Assembly: GCF_007752135.1 (NCBI RefSeq)
Contig: NZ_CP036298.1
Location: forward strand, 372,001 to 436,000
DNA length: 64,000 nt
Direction of reading: 5' to 3'
Origin: Aureliella helgolandensis
Lineage (GTDB): Bacteria; Planctomycetota; Planctomycetia; Pirellulales; Pirellulaceae
Positions 52,052-60,509 of the stretch are shown here, piece after piece. The stretch's first letter is position 1. Each line of letters opens with the position of its first letter. The position numbers were made by a program, and so were the translations under genes. The notes under the pieces were generated by a model, which saw nothing but the letters and a program-made list of their open reading frames with translations, was not told the DNA's origin and did no database searches.

Positions 52052-54097
52052 CTAGAAAATAACGTTGGCTTGCACCCATTCGATAACTTCGTGGAACCAG
52101 ACAAAGGCTGCCGAACGCCTACCGCAGGTGACATCGGCAATGACCTTCGCTCCAGGTCGTGGGCTGATACCCTCCATGGAATTGGGGTGCACGCGAAGCT
52201 TAACGACTGCCCCCTCGGTGGAATCCAATTCTGCCCGCGCGTGGATGGCATCTATTGACAGCGTCCCCTGGTGATCCACTGAGGGATCGGTGGCTAGGAT
52301 GAAATCGACCGGCAGTGGTTGTCCGCCAGACGCTTCAATCGCTTGATCCAGATACCGCATGCGTTTTTCTGGCATGAGCAACTCGAGCTCGAATTCTCCA
52401 TTGGGATCAGCTACCGTTACCAGGACTTGGCCGGTGACTACCGGGCGTGCACGGAGCATCTTCTTCAAGTCCCAAGTCATGACAATGCCATCGATGGGAC
52501 TGCGAATAGTCAGTTTTTGCTCTTTCTCTTGGAGCAATTCATACTGTTCCAACAGAGCTTTTTCGTGAGCCACGTGTTCTCGACCTTGGTAGGTCAGCTT
52601 GACACGCTCGGCGCGGTCTGCGGCACGGTTCTGAAGTTCTGCGACGGCGACGATTTGCTCGCGGGTTTGGTCTAACTGGCCATTGAGCTCCGAGAGTTGA
52701 ATTTCCAGGTCACGGTTGCGCAGTTTAACGAGTGGCTGTCCCGCCAGGACGGCTTCGCCATGTTCCACGAACACCTCTTCGACTTCACCATCGACATGCG
52801 CGAAAACTTGCCGTTGCGTCTTCGGTTGCAAGGAGCCTTGGGCTTCCAGGTCATGATTGATGTGCACCAGGAACAGGGCCAGTAGGCCGACAGCCAGGAG
52901 GCTCAGCACCGTCATGGTCTTGGGGAAGGTGGAGCCGCGGAAGAGCCAAGTGGCACGCCCGAGCGTCCGCCAGACGGGCATCAGGAACAAGTCGCTGTGG
53001 GTCATGGAATTGTTGAGAGCCCGAGCCGCATGCTCGTAGACTAAATCGCACCGCGAACGCAAGGCTTCGGGGGGGACTTGGCTTTCGATCTGTTCGACGA
53101 TCAAGGCGCCAATGATTTCACGCTTGGAGAGGTCTTCGCGCTGGACTGTTTCCTTGGAGTGCACATCCCCTTCCACGACTTTCTCGGGGCGGCGAATCGG
53201 CAGCACGGCGATGGAGCGCCCGTGGGACAGGTCTACGTAGTCCTCGATCGCTTCTTCGAGCTGCGGGGGGAGGTCTTCCACCGTGCCGTCATACCACAGG
53301 GACTCTCCAGCCGAGACGACGCGAGTGGCTAAGTTGTTGAGGGCTGTCACGATATTCGAGCGATTCTCGATCGTATCCTGTCCGCTAATCGCTTCGACTT
53401 TGCATTTGCGGCCCTTCTGGATGGCCACGCTCACACGGTCGCAACCGATGAGCTGGCGGCCTTCATTGGCAATGGTGAAGGCGGTGTCGCGTTTTTCCAA
53501 ATTGTCATGCACCAAGCGGGCGAAGTGATCGGCCTTTTGCCACATCACTTGCCGGTCGGATACCTTTTGCAAGGTCCGCCCCTTAAGCCACTCTCCAATC
53601 AGGCTGGCCATCTGATCCAGGAAACGCATGTAGCCGCGTTGGATGTTGGGAGCCGAATTGGGGCGTTGGAAGATTTCCACCAAGCCTGCGGTCTGCTTTC
53701 CACCACTCGACAGCGGCGAGACCACCAGCAGGTATTGTGAGGGATTTCCCTCGTCCTGCCCTTCGCCCAGCATCGAGTGGGGTGGTACCAATTCCGATTG
53801 TCCACGCTGATAGAGGCGGGACAGCAATTTGGCATGCTTGGCCGCATCGTCGCTGTGGGCTTCCAGCAGGTTTTGATTGACGTTGATCTGATAGCTTAGC
53901 TTGAGCTGCCCCTCGTCATCGAGCAGCCAAATGGCGCCACCCACGGCAGCCAGGGCGTCGACGATTCGCTTGAGGACAGCCGGGAAGAACTCTTCGCTGG
54001 GGGCGTCGGCTCGCGATAGCTCCGCGATCTCGTTGATCAAGGTGCGGATCTGCTGCTTAGTCTGCTCGACTGTCTCTTGGGAGGGTGTGGAAGCCAT
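52052..54097 (-). CDS. Tandem GAF / transmembrane / HlyD-like protein
   Basis: 681 aa from the ATG at 54097 (MASTPSQETVEQ); open frame upstream is not used. Two GAF-like sensor domains (about 35-170 and 190-345; the first with VGGAIWLLDDEG, NPSQYLLVVSPL, AGLVEIFQRP, the second with LIGCDRVSVAIQKG, GRSIAVLPI, IGALIVEQIE) lie in the cytoplasm. A single helix (394-414, TMTVLSLLAVGLLALFLVHI) leads to a periplasmic HlyD-like part: FAHVDGEVEEVFVEHGEAVLAGQPLVKL, a coiled hairpin, and IRSPIDGIVMTWDLKKML. So a cytoplasmic ligand sensor is joined to a membrane-fusion domain. First gene of the operon. Confidence 0.9.
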   Translation of the reverse strand: MASTPSQETVEQTKQQIRTLINEIAELSRADAPSEEFFPAVLKRIVDALAAVGGAIWLLDDEGQLKLSYQINVNQNLLEAHSDDAAKHAKLLSRLYQRGQSELVPPHSMLGEGQDEGNPSQYLLVVSPLSSGGKQTAGLVEIFQRPNSAPNIQRGYMRFLDQMASLIGEWLKGRTLQKVSDRQVMWQKADHFARLVHDNLEKRDTAFTIANEGRQLIGCDRVSVAIQKGRKCKVEAISGQDTIENRSNIVTALNNLATRVVSAGESLWYDGTVEDLPPQLEEAIEDYVDLSHGRSIAVLPIRRPEKVVEGDVHSKETVQREDLSKREIIGALIVEQIESQVPPEALRSRCDLVYEHAARALNNSMTHSDLFLMPVWRTLGRATWLFRGSTFPKTMTVLSLLAVGLLALFLVHINHDLEAQGSLQPKTQRQVFAHVDGEVEEVFVEHGEAVLAGQPLVKLRNRDLEIQLSELNGQLDQTREQIVAVAELQNRAADRAERVKLTYQGREHVAHEKALLEQYELLQEKEQKLTIRSPIDGIVMTWDLKKMLRARPVVTGQVLVTVADPNGEFELELLMPEKRMRYLDQAIEASGGQPLPVDFILATDPSVDHQGTLSIDAIHARAELDSTEGAVVKLRVHPNSMEGISPRPGAKVIADVTCGRRSAAFVWFHEVIEWVQANVIF

Positions 54098-54663
54098 ATC
54101 AGCCTTCGCGGTGTTGGAGCTCGAACATCCTGTTCCGGTTGTAGAACTGGCTCGAGAGAAAACAAATGGGCGATGAATTCGACAGTAAATGGTCAGAAAG
54201 CGACTGCAAGCTTTCGCTTGATGACTTTCCGTGGTTGCAGGGGGTGGGGCGTCGCCCGTAGCGGTTATACCAATCGCAAGCATGTTTGGGCTGCCAGCAC
54301 TGGGGGGCGAGCCTCGGCTTGGACACCGCAAACTTCCTTAAGTTCCCGCATTTTGAAGGACGAAATAGTGGAGTTCGAACATAAATTGCCTCCTTGCAGA
54401 GGCTGCGTTGATTAATGTTACTACGAAGAGTATAAACAATAGGGCTTGCGGAAGAAAATAGCTAGTTTTCTCGAATTCGGTTTTTAACGGGGAGTCAGGA
54501 TAGGCGAAGTTGTGGGAACTTGCCTGCCGCGACTGGCATCTCAGCTGCCTGTGCCGGGAGGCTACTGCCCCCGCCTGGACCCTCACAGCACCCTTGAACG
54601 GTACCAACGCAGTCTGCCGGTCTCTCCCAGCGTCTCCCTCTCACTTCAACGAAGCACTCCGCC
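54098..54663. other. Divergent control region of the export-like locus
   Basis: 566 bases between the two divergently transcribed GAF-containing genes. The middle (54340-54480) is AT-rich and holds a good + strand promoter (54408-54436). The minus-strand promoter is not obvious to me. Short open frames in this region lack family resemblance. Confidence 0.5.
54408..54436 (+). promoter_or_regulatory. Sigma70-type promoter of the GAF/zinc-site gene
   Basis: TTGATT (54408-54413), exactly 17 bases, then TATAAA (54431-54436). Transcription would start near 54443, giving a leader of about 220 bases before the TTG at 54664. Confidence 0.55.
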
Positions 54664-55653
54664 TTGAAGAATCAAGCTTTGCAGCATGCACTCGAGGAAT
54701 TACCCGGAGAGTCGATTGGTGCGTCGTCTCCTCAGGTCAAGCGATTGGGGGAGTTGGTCGACGGCGAGCTGCCCTTGCAGATGTTTCTGGAGAAGCTCTT
54801 GCCGGAATTGAGCCAGTTACTGGGTGGGCTGGCGGCGGTCGCGTGGATGAAGGCGCAGGGGGCAAGTGGAGCGGTCTTTGGCATCCGCTACCAGATGGAT
54901 GCCTTGTTGGGCTCGATCTCGGAGCAAAAAAAACACGAGCGCTTGGTGCAGTTGGCTTGGCAGCAGAAGCAGCCTCTCCTGGCAGAGCCCGCTAGGCTGG
55001 GGCGCAAGGTTTCGCCGCCAGACGCGGTGCATTCCCCCGATTCAACGCACGTGGCCGACTTGTCGCAGACACCCGGTGGTGCAAATCCCACCTCTTATCC
55101 ACTGCTGTTTGGCCCAATTCTCCATTTGGGAGAGCCGGTGGCGCTGCTGGAGATCGTCTTGGCCGAGCAGGCACAGCCGCTCAGCCAGAAGCAAAGGCAG
55201 TTGTTCCTGCGCGCCATACAACTCATTTGCGAGCGAGTGTATGGAGGGTTGCGTCGTCGCATGACATTGCCAGCCGCTACGCTGGTCCAAGCAGAGGAGC
55301 ACATGCAGCAGCTGACCGAAGAGGTCAAGGTGATTCAGCAACAGATTGTTCGCAGTATTGAGACTCGCCTGCAAACCTTTTTCGGTTGGTCTTTCGCTTC
55401 TCTGGCCGAAAATCAGGCTTTCGCCAAATTGGTCCACCACTTGCTAGATAGCCATGGGCTGCGTGTCGTCTGTCCCGAGTGCGGTCATCCCGCTATTCTG
55501 CGCTGTTTGCGAGCGGGCAACGCGAAGCATGGAGCCTTTGTGTTCGATCACTATCTGGAAACCGGTCGCACCTTCCATGGTGGCCCCACGACAGTTCCAC
55601 TGATTCGAGTTGTTTCTAAGCCAGCCCGCCGCGTTGCGTCAAGTGCTGGGTGA
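54664..55653 (+). CDS. GAF-like protein with C-terminal zinc-type site
   Basis: 329 aa; the start is taken as TTG at 54664 because the N-terminal helix (LPLQMFLEKLLPELSQLLGGLAAVAW) aligns with the first GAF domain of the divergent GAF-HlyD protein, although no ribosome site is clear. Residues about 40-195 match that domain in patches (KHERLVQLAWQQKQPLLAEP against KHAKLLSRLYQRGQSELVPP; NPTSYPLLFGPI against NPSQYLLVVSPL). A helical linker (205-235) follows, then a C-terminal part with C270, C273, C281, H296 and H305 (VVCPECGHPAILRC ... FDHYLETGRTFHGG), probably a zinc site. No membrane helix is seen, so cytoplasmic. I know no named family for the C-terminal part. Confidence 0.8.
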   Translation: MKNQALQHALEELPGESIGASSPQVKRLGELVDGELPLQMFLEKLLPELSQLLGGLAAVAWMKAQGASGAVFGIRYQMDALLGSISEQKKHERLVQLAWQQKQPLLAEPARLGRKVSPPDAVHSPDSTHVADLSQTPGGANPTSYPLLFGPILHLGEPVALLEIVLAEQAQPLSQKQRQLFLRAIQLICERVYGGLRRRMTLPAATLVQAEEHMQQLTEEVKVIQQQIVRSIETRLQTFFGWSFASLAENQAFAKLVHHLLDSHGLRVVCPECGHPAILRCLRAGNAKHGAFVFDHYLETGRTFHGGPTTVPLIRVVSKPARRVASSAG

Positions 55654-55687
55654 ATTCAAGTGTAGGGCGAGAAAGGTAGATTTTTGA

Positions 55688-56530
55688 ATGCAGAAGTCGA
55701 TTGAAGTCGGCTGCAACCTCTCCTATGAGGTTCGGCAGTCCACCGTGTTCCTGTTTCAGATTAGCTGTGCCCTAACACCGCATCAAGTCGTCGATAGTGA
55801 AAGCTTGATTCTGAATCCCAACCTGGCTACCGAGGCCTTCAGTGCTGGGATTGAAGCGAATCGCATGCATCGCGTTGTCGTCGAGCCGTGTGAGTTGAAT
55901 GTTTCCTACCGTGGCAACATCACTTTGACTCCAGAGATTGATGAGCCCGGCGAAGTCAACGAGGCTAGTACCGCTCACATGCCTCCAGAGGTTTTGACTT
56001 ACTTGAACCCAAGCCGCTACTGCGAAAGCGATCTGCTCGGGCGGTTCGCATTTGAAGAGTTCGGCCACCTCTATCGAGGGTACAGCCGAGTTCAAGCGGT
56101 ATGCAATTGGGTTTGCGAGCACCTGGACTATACTCCCGGGAGTACGAACAGCTCAACGACGGCGACGGCGGTCTTATTGCAGCGTGCCGGAGTCTGTCGC
56201 GATTATGCACACCTAGCGATTACACTCTGCCGCGGTCTGGGGATTCCCGCTCGCTACGTAGCCGGCTATGCCGTAAACCTCCAGCCCCCTGACTTTCATG
56301 GATTCATGGAGGCCTTCCTAGGGGATCGGTGGTATTTGTTCGATCCAACTCGACTAAGTCTGGTGAGCGGACTGGTGCGAATTGGAGCGGGGCGGGATGC
56401 GGCCGACGTGGCCATTGCGACGCTCAATGGCGACGCGAGATTGTTGGACCAGCAGGTGTGGGCCAGTGATGTCACCGACCCTGCCGCAGGTGGTGGTGCC
56501 GCACCGGAAAGTGGAATTTCCACAGCCTAG
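55688..56530 (+). CDS. Transglutaminase-like protein (bacterial N-terminal beta domain type)
   Basis: 280 aa without a signal peptide, hence probably cytoplasmic. The N-terminal region (about 1-125) is the beta domain common before bacterial transglutaminase-like cores. The core has the complete triad: Cys in QRAGVCRDYAHLAITLCRGLGIPARYVAGYA, His in DFHGFMEAFLGDRWYLF, and Asp in FDPTRL. PSRYCESDLLG and WVCEHLDYTPGSTN are also family-typical. Members are proteases, amidases or crosslinking enzymes. It follows the GAF/zinc-site gene by 34 bp on the same strand, so the two probably form an operon facing the HlyD operon. Confidence 0.9.
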   Translation: MQKSIEVGCNLSYEVRQSTVFLFQISCALTPHQVVDSESLILNPNLATEAFSAGIEANRMHRVVVEPCELNVSYRGNITLTPEIDEPGEVNEASTAHMPPEVLTYLNPSRYCESDLLGRFAFEEFGHLYRGYSRVQAVCNWVCEHLDYTPGSTNSSTTATAVLLQRAGVCRDYAHLAITLCRGLGIPARYVAGYAVNLQPPDFHGFMEAFLGDRWYLFDPTRLSLVSGLVRIGAGRDAADVAIATLNGDARLLDQQVWASDVTDPAAGGGAAPESGISTA

Positions 56531-56598
56531 CCACTGAATTCATAGTGGACTGGAGCGTTGGTGGGCGATTGGTGGGCGATTGGAACCGCCGAATCTCG

Positions 56599-57309
56599 TT
56601 AAGCCAGTCTGCGCTGGGAGGCTGCGTTCATGGCGCTGAGTTCTTTGAGCAGGATGTCCAAGCTTCGGCCGAGCGTTGCTTGGGGGAGTGAGGGGAAAAT
56701 TGCGGTGCCCCGGGCGACTTGTTCGGTGGCTAGCGGCAGATGGACAAAGCCCACGGGGCGGTGGACCCCACGCGATTGGTACCAGTAGTGGGTTAGGTAC
56801 ATCGTGGCATTGCACAGGAAGGTGCCTGCGTGATAGGAAATTTTCGCCGGGATACCCGATTCTCGCAAAGCATCGGCCCAGCGTGCAAGTGGCATTTGAC
56901 TTCGGAATGCGAGTGGGGCTGACTCGATCAGATTCGGGAGTTCCTGTCCCGCGTCCATCACGCAGCCAGCCACGTTGAGAGCGATGGCCTCTAACTTGAT
57001 GGCGGAGGTGCCAGGGGACTGCCCGAGGTGGAGCACAGCATCGTAATCGGTCTGCAAATCCTCATGCAATTGCTTGCGTAGGGCTGCAAGTTCCACTGGG
57101 TAGCGACGGGTCGTCAATTCCAGGTGGGTGGGGCGATTCTTGAGGAGCTCGACGAGTGCCAGCCAGCTCGAGTTCTGCGGCCATTCGGCGTAGGGTTCGA
57201 AGGCTGTCAGCAAGACGTGCAAGGTAGTGGCGTTCCCAGCCCGAGGTGGGCAAATAAAAGTGGGTGATTGTGACGTCGTCTCCCTACTTTCGAATATTAC
57301 GGTGGCCAC
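56599..57309 (-). CDS. Pyroglutamyl peptidase I-like (peptidase C15)
   Basis: 236 aa, similar in length to Pcp with about 20-30 extra N-terminal residues. It should remove N-terminal pyroglutamate from peptides. The family segments are LLTAFEPYAEWPQNSSW, the Glu in LGQSPGTSAIKLEAIALNVA, the Cys nucleophile in SYHAGTFLCNATMYLTHYW, and the His in VGFVHLPLATEQ, so the Glu-Cys-His triad is complete. The Arg usual in the second motif is absent. The true start could be later than 57309, near VLLTAFEP, since the first 30 residues show no family match. Convergent with the transglutaminase gene. Confidence 0.82.
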   Translation of the reverse strand: MATVIFESRETTSQSPTFICPPRAGNATTLHVLLTAFEPYAEWPQNSSWLALVELLKNRPTHLELTTRRYPVELAALRKQLHEDLQTDYDAVLHLGQSPGTSAIKLEAIALNVAGCVMDAGQELPNLIESAPLAFRSQMPLARWADALRESGIPAKISYHAGTFLCNATMYLTHYWYQSRGVHRPVGFVHLPLATEQVARGTAIFPSLPQATLGRSLDILLKELSAMNAASQRRLA

Positions 57310-57525
57310 CTCGCCACTCCGATGCTCTCAGATTATGGCACACGCTGGCGCGCACTGCGCTCCATTCGCTAGGTTTCTAATGGTTTTTATGGCGCTTGGC
57401 AGCACCGCAGGTGTCGGATTACCATATATTGAGCCGCCTCGGCGAGATTGGCTACCGTCTCACGCACTCCGCATCGCAGGGTTTTGCCTGCTGCAGTGTC
57501 CCGCCTCCAACCTACGAGATTCCTC

Positions 57526-58347
57526 ATGAAACACTGGATTTTTCTAGCAATCACCGCATTGATGTCCTCAGCTAGTCCTCTCATCGCCCAGGACCTGTTC
57601 CCCGATAAGGGCCTCGAAGCGGCGGTGCGACACGAGGTGTACGCCAAACGCTACAACGAGGAACCCTTGACGGTGGATGACGTCAAGAAAATCTCTCAAG
57701 TCAAAGCCAAGTCGAAGGAAATCAAGAGTTTGGAAGGGCTGCAACACTGTGTGGCCATCCAATTGATCGATTTGGAGGACAATCAGATCGAAGATCTCTC
57801 GCCGCTGAAGGGGCTAACGCTACTGCAGTCGATCAATCTGGCGAGCAACAAGATTTCCGACGTCACGCCGCTGGAGAACCTAGAGCGGGTGCAGTATTTG
57901 CAGCTTGAAGGCAACGCGGTGAAGGATATTTCGGCACTTGCCAAAATGAACAACATGCGGTCTCTCTACCTGTCCAAGAACAAGATTGAGCAGATTGGGG
58001 TGGTCAAGGAGTTCAAGAAGGCTTGGTCGCTCTATTTGGCGGAAAATCCCATTCAAGACTTTTCGCCGATTAGCGAGCTGAAATCGCTCGATAATCTCGA
58101 TCTCTCCAGCTGCAAGGTTAAGGACTTGGGCTTTCTGCGGCCCTTGAGTAGCTTGGAGGACCTGCAGCTGTCGAAAAACGAGATCTCGGATATCAGTGTC
58201 CTGATCGAAATGGCCAAAGCGGACACAAAGCGAAATTTTGCTCCGTTTTGGCGTGTTTACTTGAGTGGGAACCCACTCGACAGTGAGGCAGCCAAAGCTC
58301 AACTCGAGTCCTTTCGCGAAACGGGGGCCCGGGTAACGTTGGAGTAG
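57526..58347 (+). CDS. Exported leucine-rich repeat protein
   Basis: 273 aa from the ATG at 57526, start of a signal peptide (WIFLAITALMSSASPLIAQ). After a short cap (LEAAVRHEVYAKRYNEEPLTVDDVKK) there are about seven internalin-like repeats of 22 residues: LEGLQHCVAIQLIDLEDNQI, LKGLTLLQSINLASNKI, LENLERVQYLQLEGNAV, and so on to LRPLSSLEDLQLSKNEI. LRR proteins of this type mediate protein binding in the periplasm or at the surface. It ends 65 bp before ptsI and may share its transcript. Confidence 0.88.
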   Translation: MKHWIFLAITALMSSASPLIAQDLFPDKGLEAAVRHEVYAKRYNEEPLTVDDVKKISQVKAKSKEIKSLEGLQHCVAIQLIDLEDNQIEDLSPLKGLTLLQSINLASNKISDVTPLENLERVQYLQLEGNAVKDISALAKMNNMRSLYLSKNKIEQIGVVKEFKKAWSLYLAENPIQDFSPISELKSLDNLDLSSCKVKDLGFLRPLSSLEDLQLSKNEISDISVLIEMAKADTKRNFAPFWRVYLSGNPLDSEAAKAQLESFRETGARVTLE

Positions 58348-58412
58348 GCCCGGTCAAGGATCGCGTCGGTAGCCAAATTGTAGAATGGAGGCATTTTTGG
58401 TAACTTCTACGC

Positions 58413-60179
58413 ATGCGAAAAGGAATAGCAGTTTCACCTGGCGTTACTATCGGCACTGCATATTGCATCCACGAGGTCTTCGTAGACCCCGCTCGGGCCA
58501 CGCTGCAGCCGCATGAGGTGGCCGGCGAGATTGCGCGATTCGAGAGTGCTCGAAAGCGTTCCATCCAAGATCTGCGCCTGCTGCAACAGAAAGTTGAGCA
58601 GCAAGTCGGCAAGGATGCGGCTGCTATTTTTGCCGTGCATGAGTCGATTCTTCACGACGCGACCGTGGTGGGGAAGGTGCGTGCTTGGATCAGTGACGAA
58701 CGGCTGTCGGCTCAGGCCTCCCTAGCTCGACTGCTGGAGCACTACCGAGAACTTCTCCATAGGTCCGACGACGAATACCTGCGCGATCGACTCGCCGATA
58801 TTCGCGATGTCGTCGAGCGTTTGACCGGCTACCTGAGCGATGCGCTCACCAAAGACTCCGGGTTTTTCTCAGGCCCCATTATCGTCGTTGCCGACGAATT
58901 GCTGCCCAGCCAAGTCGTGATGTTGGGCGATAGTACGGTGCATGGGATCGTTACCCAAGCGGGGAGTCAGACCAGTCATGCGGCGATCATCGCCCGTAGC
59001 CGTGGTATTCCTGCGGTGAGTGGCGTGGCCGGAGTTTTGCGTCAAACCAAGACCGGCGACGTGATCATCGTGGATGGCCGTGAGGGGCACGTGATCGTCA
59101 ATCCCGATCCCGAAGTCCTAACCGCGTACCGCAAGCTCGAGCGTGAATTCTTCGATTTGCGAGATCAGCTGGCAGACAATCGCGACTTGCCCGCTCGCAC
59201 TAAAGATGGGCAGGCATTGGAGTTGTTGGCCAATATCAATGGGGTCGCGGATGCGAAGAGCGCCGTGGCTATGGGGGGATCTGGAATTGGTTTGTATCGT
59301 ACTGAGTACCTCTACCTCACCCATGCAAGCGTGCCTGGCGAAGAGGAGCAACTTGAGATCTACCGCGAGGTGGTGGCAGCCAGCCCAAGTGGTTCTGCAA
59401 CGATTCGGACTTTAGATATTGGTGGGGACAAGACGGTCCCCTTCTTGGGGCGAGAAAAACAAGAGGCGAATCCATTTATGGGGTGGCGAAGCATTCGCCT
59501 CTCCTTTGAGCATCCCAATTTTTTCCTAACGCAAATTCGGGCTATCCTACGAGCGGCAGCACCCGACAAGCCTGGGGATCCTCCCAAGGCGCAAATCCTG
59601 TTTCCGATGGTGACCAATCTCGAAGAATTGCGACGTTTGCGAGCGATCGTGCGCCGAGCCGAGCAGCAATTACTCAACGACGGAAAGGTCTTTGGTAAAG
59701 CGCCATTCGGAATGATGCTGGAGGTTCCGGCCGCCGCCGTCATGATCGATGAACTGGTCAAGTCGGTCGATTTTGTGTCGATTGGCTCCAATGACTTAGT
59801 GCAGTATCTCATGGCTGCCGACCGCGATAATCCCAAAGTAAGCCATCTGTGCCAGCCGCTCTCCCCTGCGGTGTTGCGGGTGCTGGCTGCAGTGGTCCGC
59901 AGTTGCAATCAGGCTGGACGGCCGGTCACGCTATGCGGGGAAATGGCGGGACAGCCTCAGGCGTTTGCTGTGCTGTTGGGCATGGGGTTGCGACGGTTTA
60001 GCATGAGTCCTGCCTTCATTCCCTCGATCAAAGAGCTCGCTTCGCATCTTTCAATTTCTACCGCAGAAAGACTGTTGCACAACGCGCTGAAGCTTTCGAC
60101 CACTCGGCAGATTCGAAGCATGCTCAACAAGGAACTGGCAGCGTTGGCTCCCAACCTGCGTCCGATTCTAATGCAGTAG
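58413..60179 (+). CDS. ptsI: Phosphoenolpyruvate-protein phosphotransferase (PTS enzyme I)
   Basis: 588 aa, the usual length of enzyme I. It takes phosphate from PEP and passes it to HPr. Domains: N-terminal HPr-binding helices (about 25-145), the phosphohistidine domain with H189 in GSQTSHAAIIARSRGIPAVSG, and the PEP-binding barrel from about 260 with GSGIGLYRTEYLYL, FLGREKQEANPFMGWRSIRL, LFPMVTNLEELRRLR, MLEVPAAAVMIDEL, VDFVSIGSNDLVQYLMAADRDN and the acid/base Cys in VTLCGEMAG. No HPr, HPr kinase or sugar permease gene is in the window, so a regulatory or fructose-type PTS role cannot be separated. Confidence 0.95.
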   Translation: MRKGIAVSPGVTIGTAYCIHEVFVDPARATLQPHEVAGEIARFESARKRSIQDLRLLQQKVEQQVGKDAAAIFAVHESILHDATVVGKVRAWISDERLSAQASLARLLEHYRELLHRSDDEYLRDRLADIRDVVERLTGYLSDALTKDSGFFSGPIIVVADELLPSQVVMLGDSTVHGIVTQAGSQTSHAAIIARSRGIPAVSGVAGVLRQTKTGDVIIVDGREGHVIVNPDPEVLTAYRKLEREFFDLRDQLADNRDLPARTKDGQALELLANINGVADAKSAVAMGGSGIGLYRTEYLYLTHASVPGEEEQLEIYREVVAASPSGSATIRTLDIGGDKTVPFLGREKQEANPFMGWRSIRLSFEHPNFFLTQIRAILRAAAPDKPGDPPKAQILFPMVTNLEELRRLRAIVRRAEQQLLNDGKVFGKAPFGMMLEVPAAAVMIDELVKSVDFVSIGSNDLVQYLMAADRDNPKVSHLCQPLSPAVLRVLAAVVRSCNQAGRPVTLCGEMAGQPQAFAVLLGMGLRRFSMSPAFIPSIKELASHLSISTAERLLHNALKLSTTRQIRSMLNKELAALAPNLRPILMQ

Positions 60180-60509
60180 CTTGCGTGGGAATCTCGCTGG
60201 CCTTGTGGCACCGCCAATGCGCTGCCTGTCTCCTCTTCACTTTTTGTGAGGAGTGTTCCGTGCCCACCGGAATCTTTCGGCGCTGTGTCAGAAGGGGTTG
60301 CGCCGCGTCGCAGTGCTTCGTGCAGTGCGTTCTGTGCAGTGCGATGAGCCGCCCTCCGTGGGCTGGCAGCGGGGCTGGGGTTTCGTCTGAGCGAAAATGA
60401 CGAACGGACGAAGTATTAGGGTTAGCACCCACTCCGTCCGTTCCACAATTTTCGGCAACGCTCGCATCGAGGGGCTCTACCCCTCAATGCGCATCATTTC
60501 CTCTTTGGA
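60180..60509. other. Intergenic stretch between convergent genes, with terminator
   Basis: 330 bases without a recognisable gene. The only structure found is the long hairpin at 60402-60443 listed separately. Confidence 0.5.
60402..60443. terminator. Bidirectional terminator-like hairpin
   Basis: GAACGGACG (60402-60410) and CGTCCGTTC (60435-60443) are perfect complements. Inside them AGT pairs with ACT and GGGT (60419-60422) with ACCC (60427-60430) around TAGC, giving a long two-part stem with a small bulge. It is followed by AATTTTC on the + strand and by ATTTTC on the minus strand. It lies between convergent ptsI and the PVC-type fusion gene. Confidence 0.65.

Noticed and set aside
52003-52251. 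N-terminal extension of the HlyD adaptor
   Set aside because: It lies antisense-free but inside the 3' end of the GAF-HlyD gene in another frame and shows no signal peptide; the ATG at 52002 begins one.
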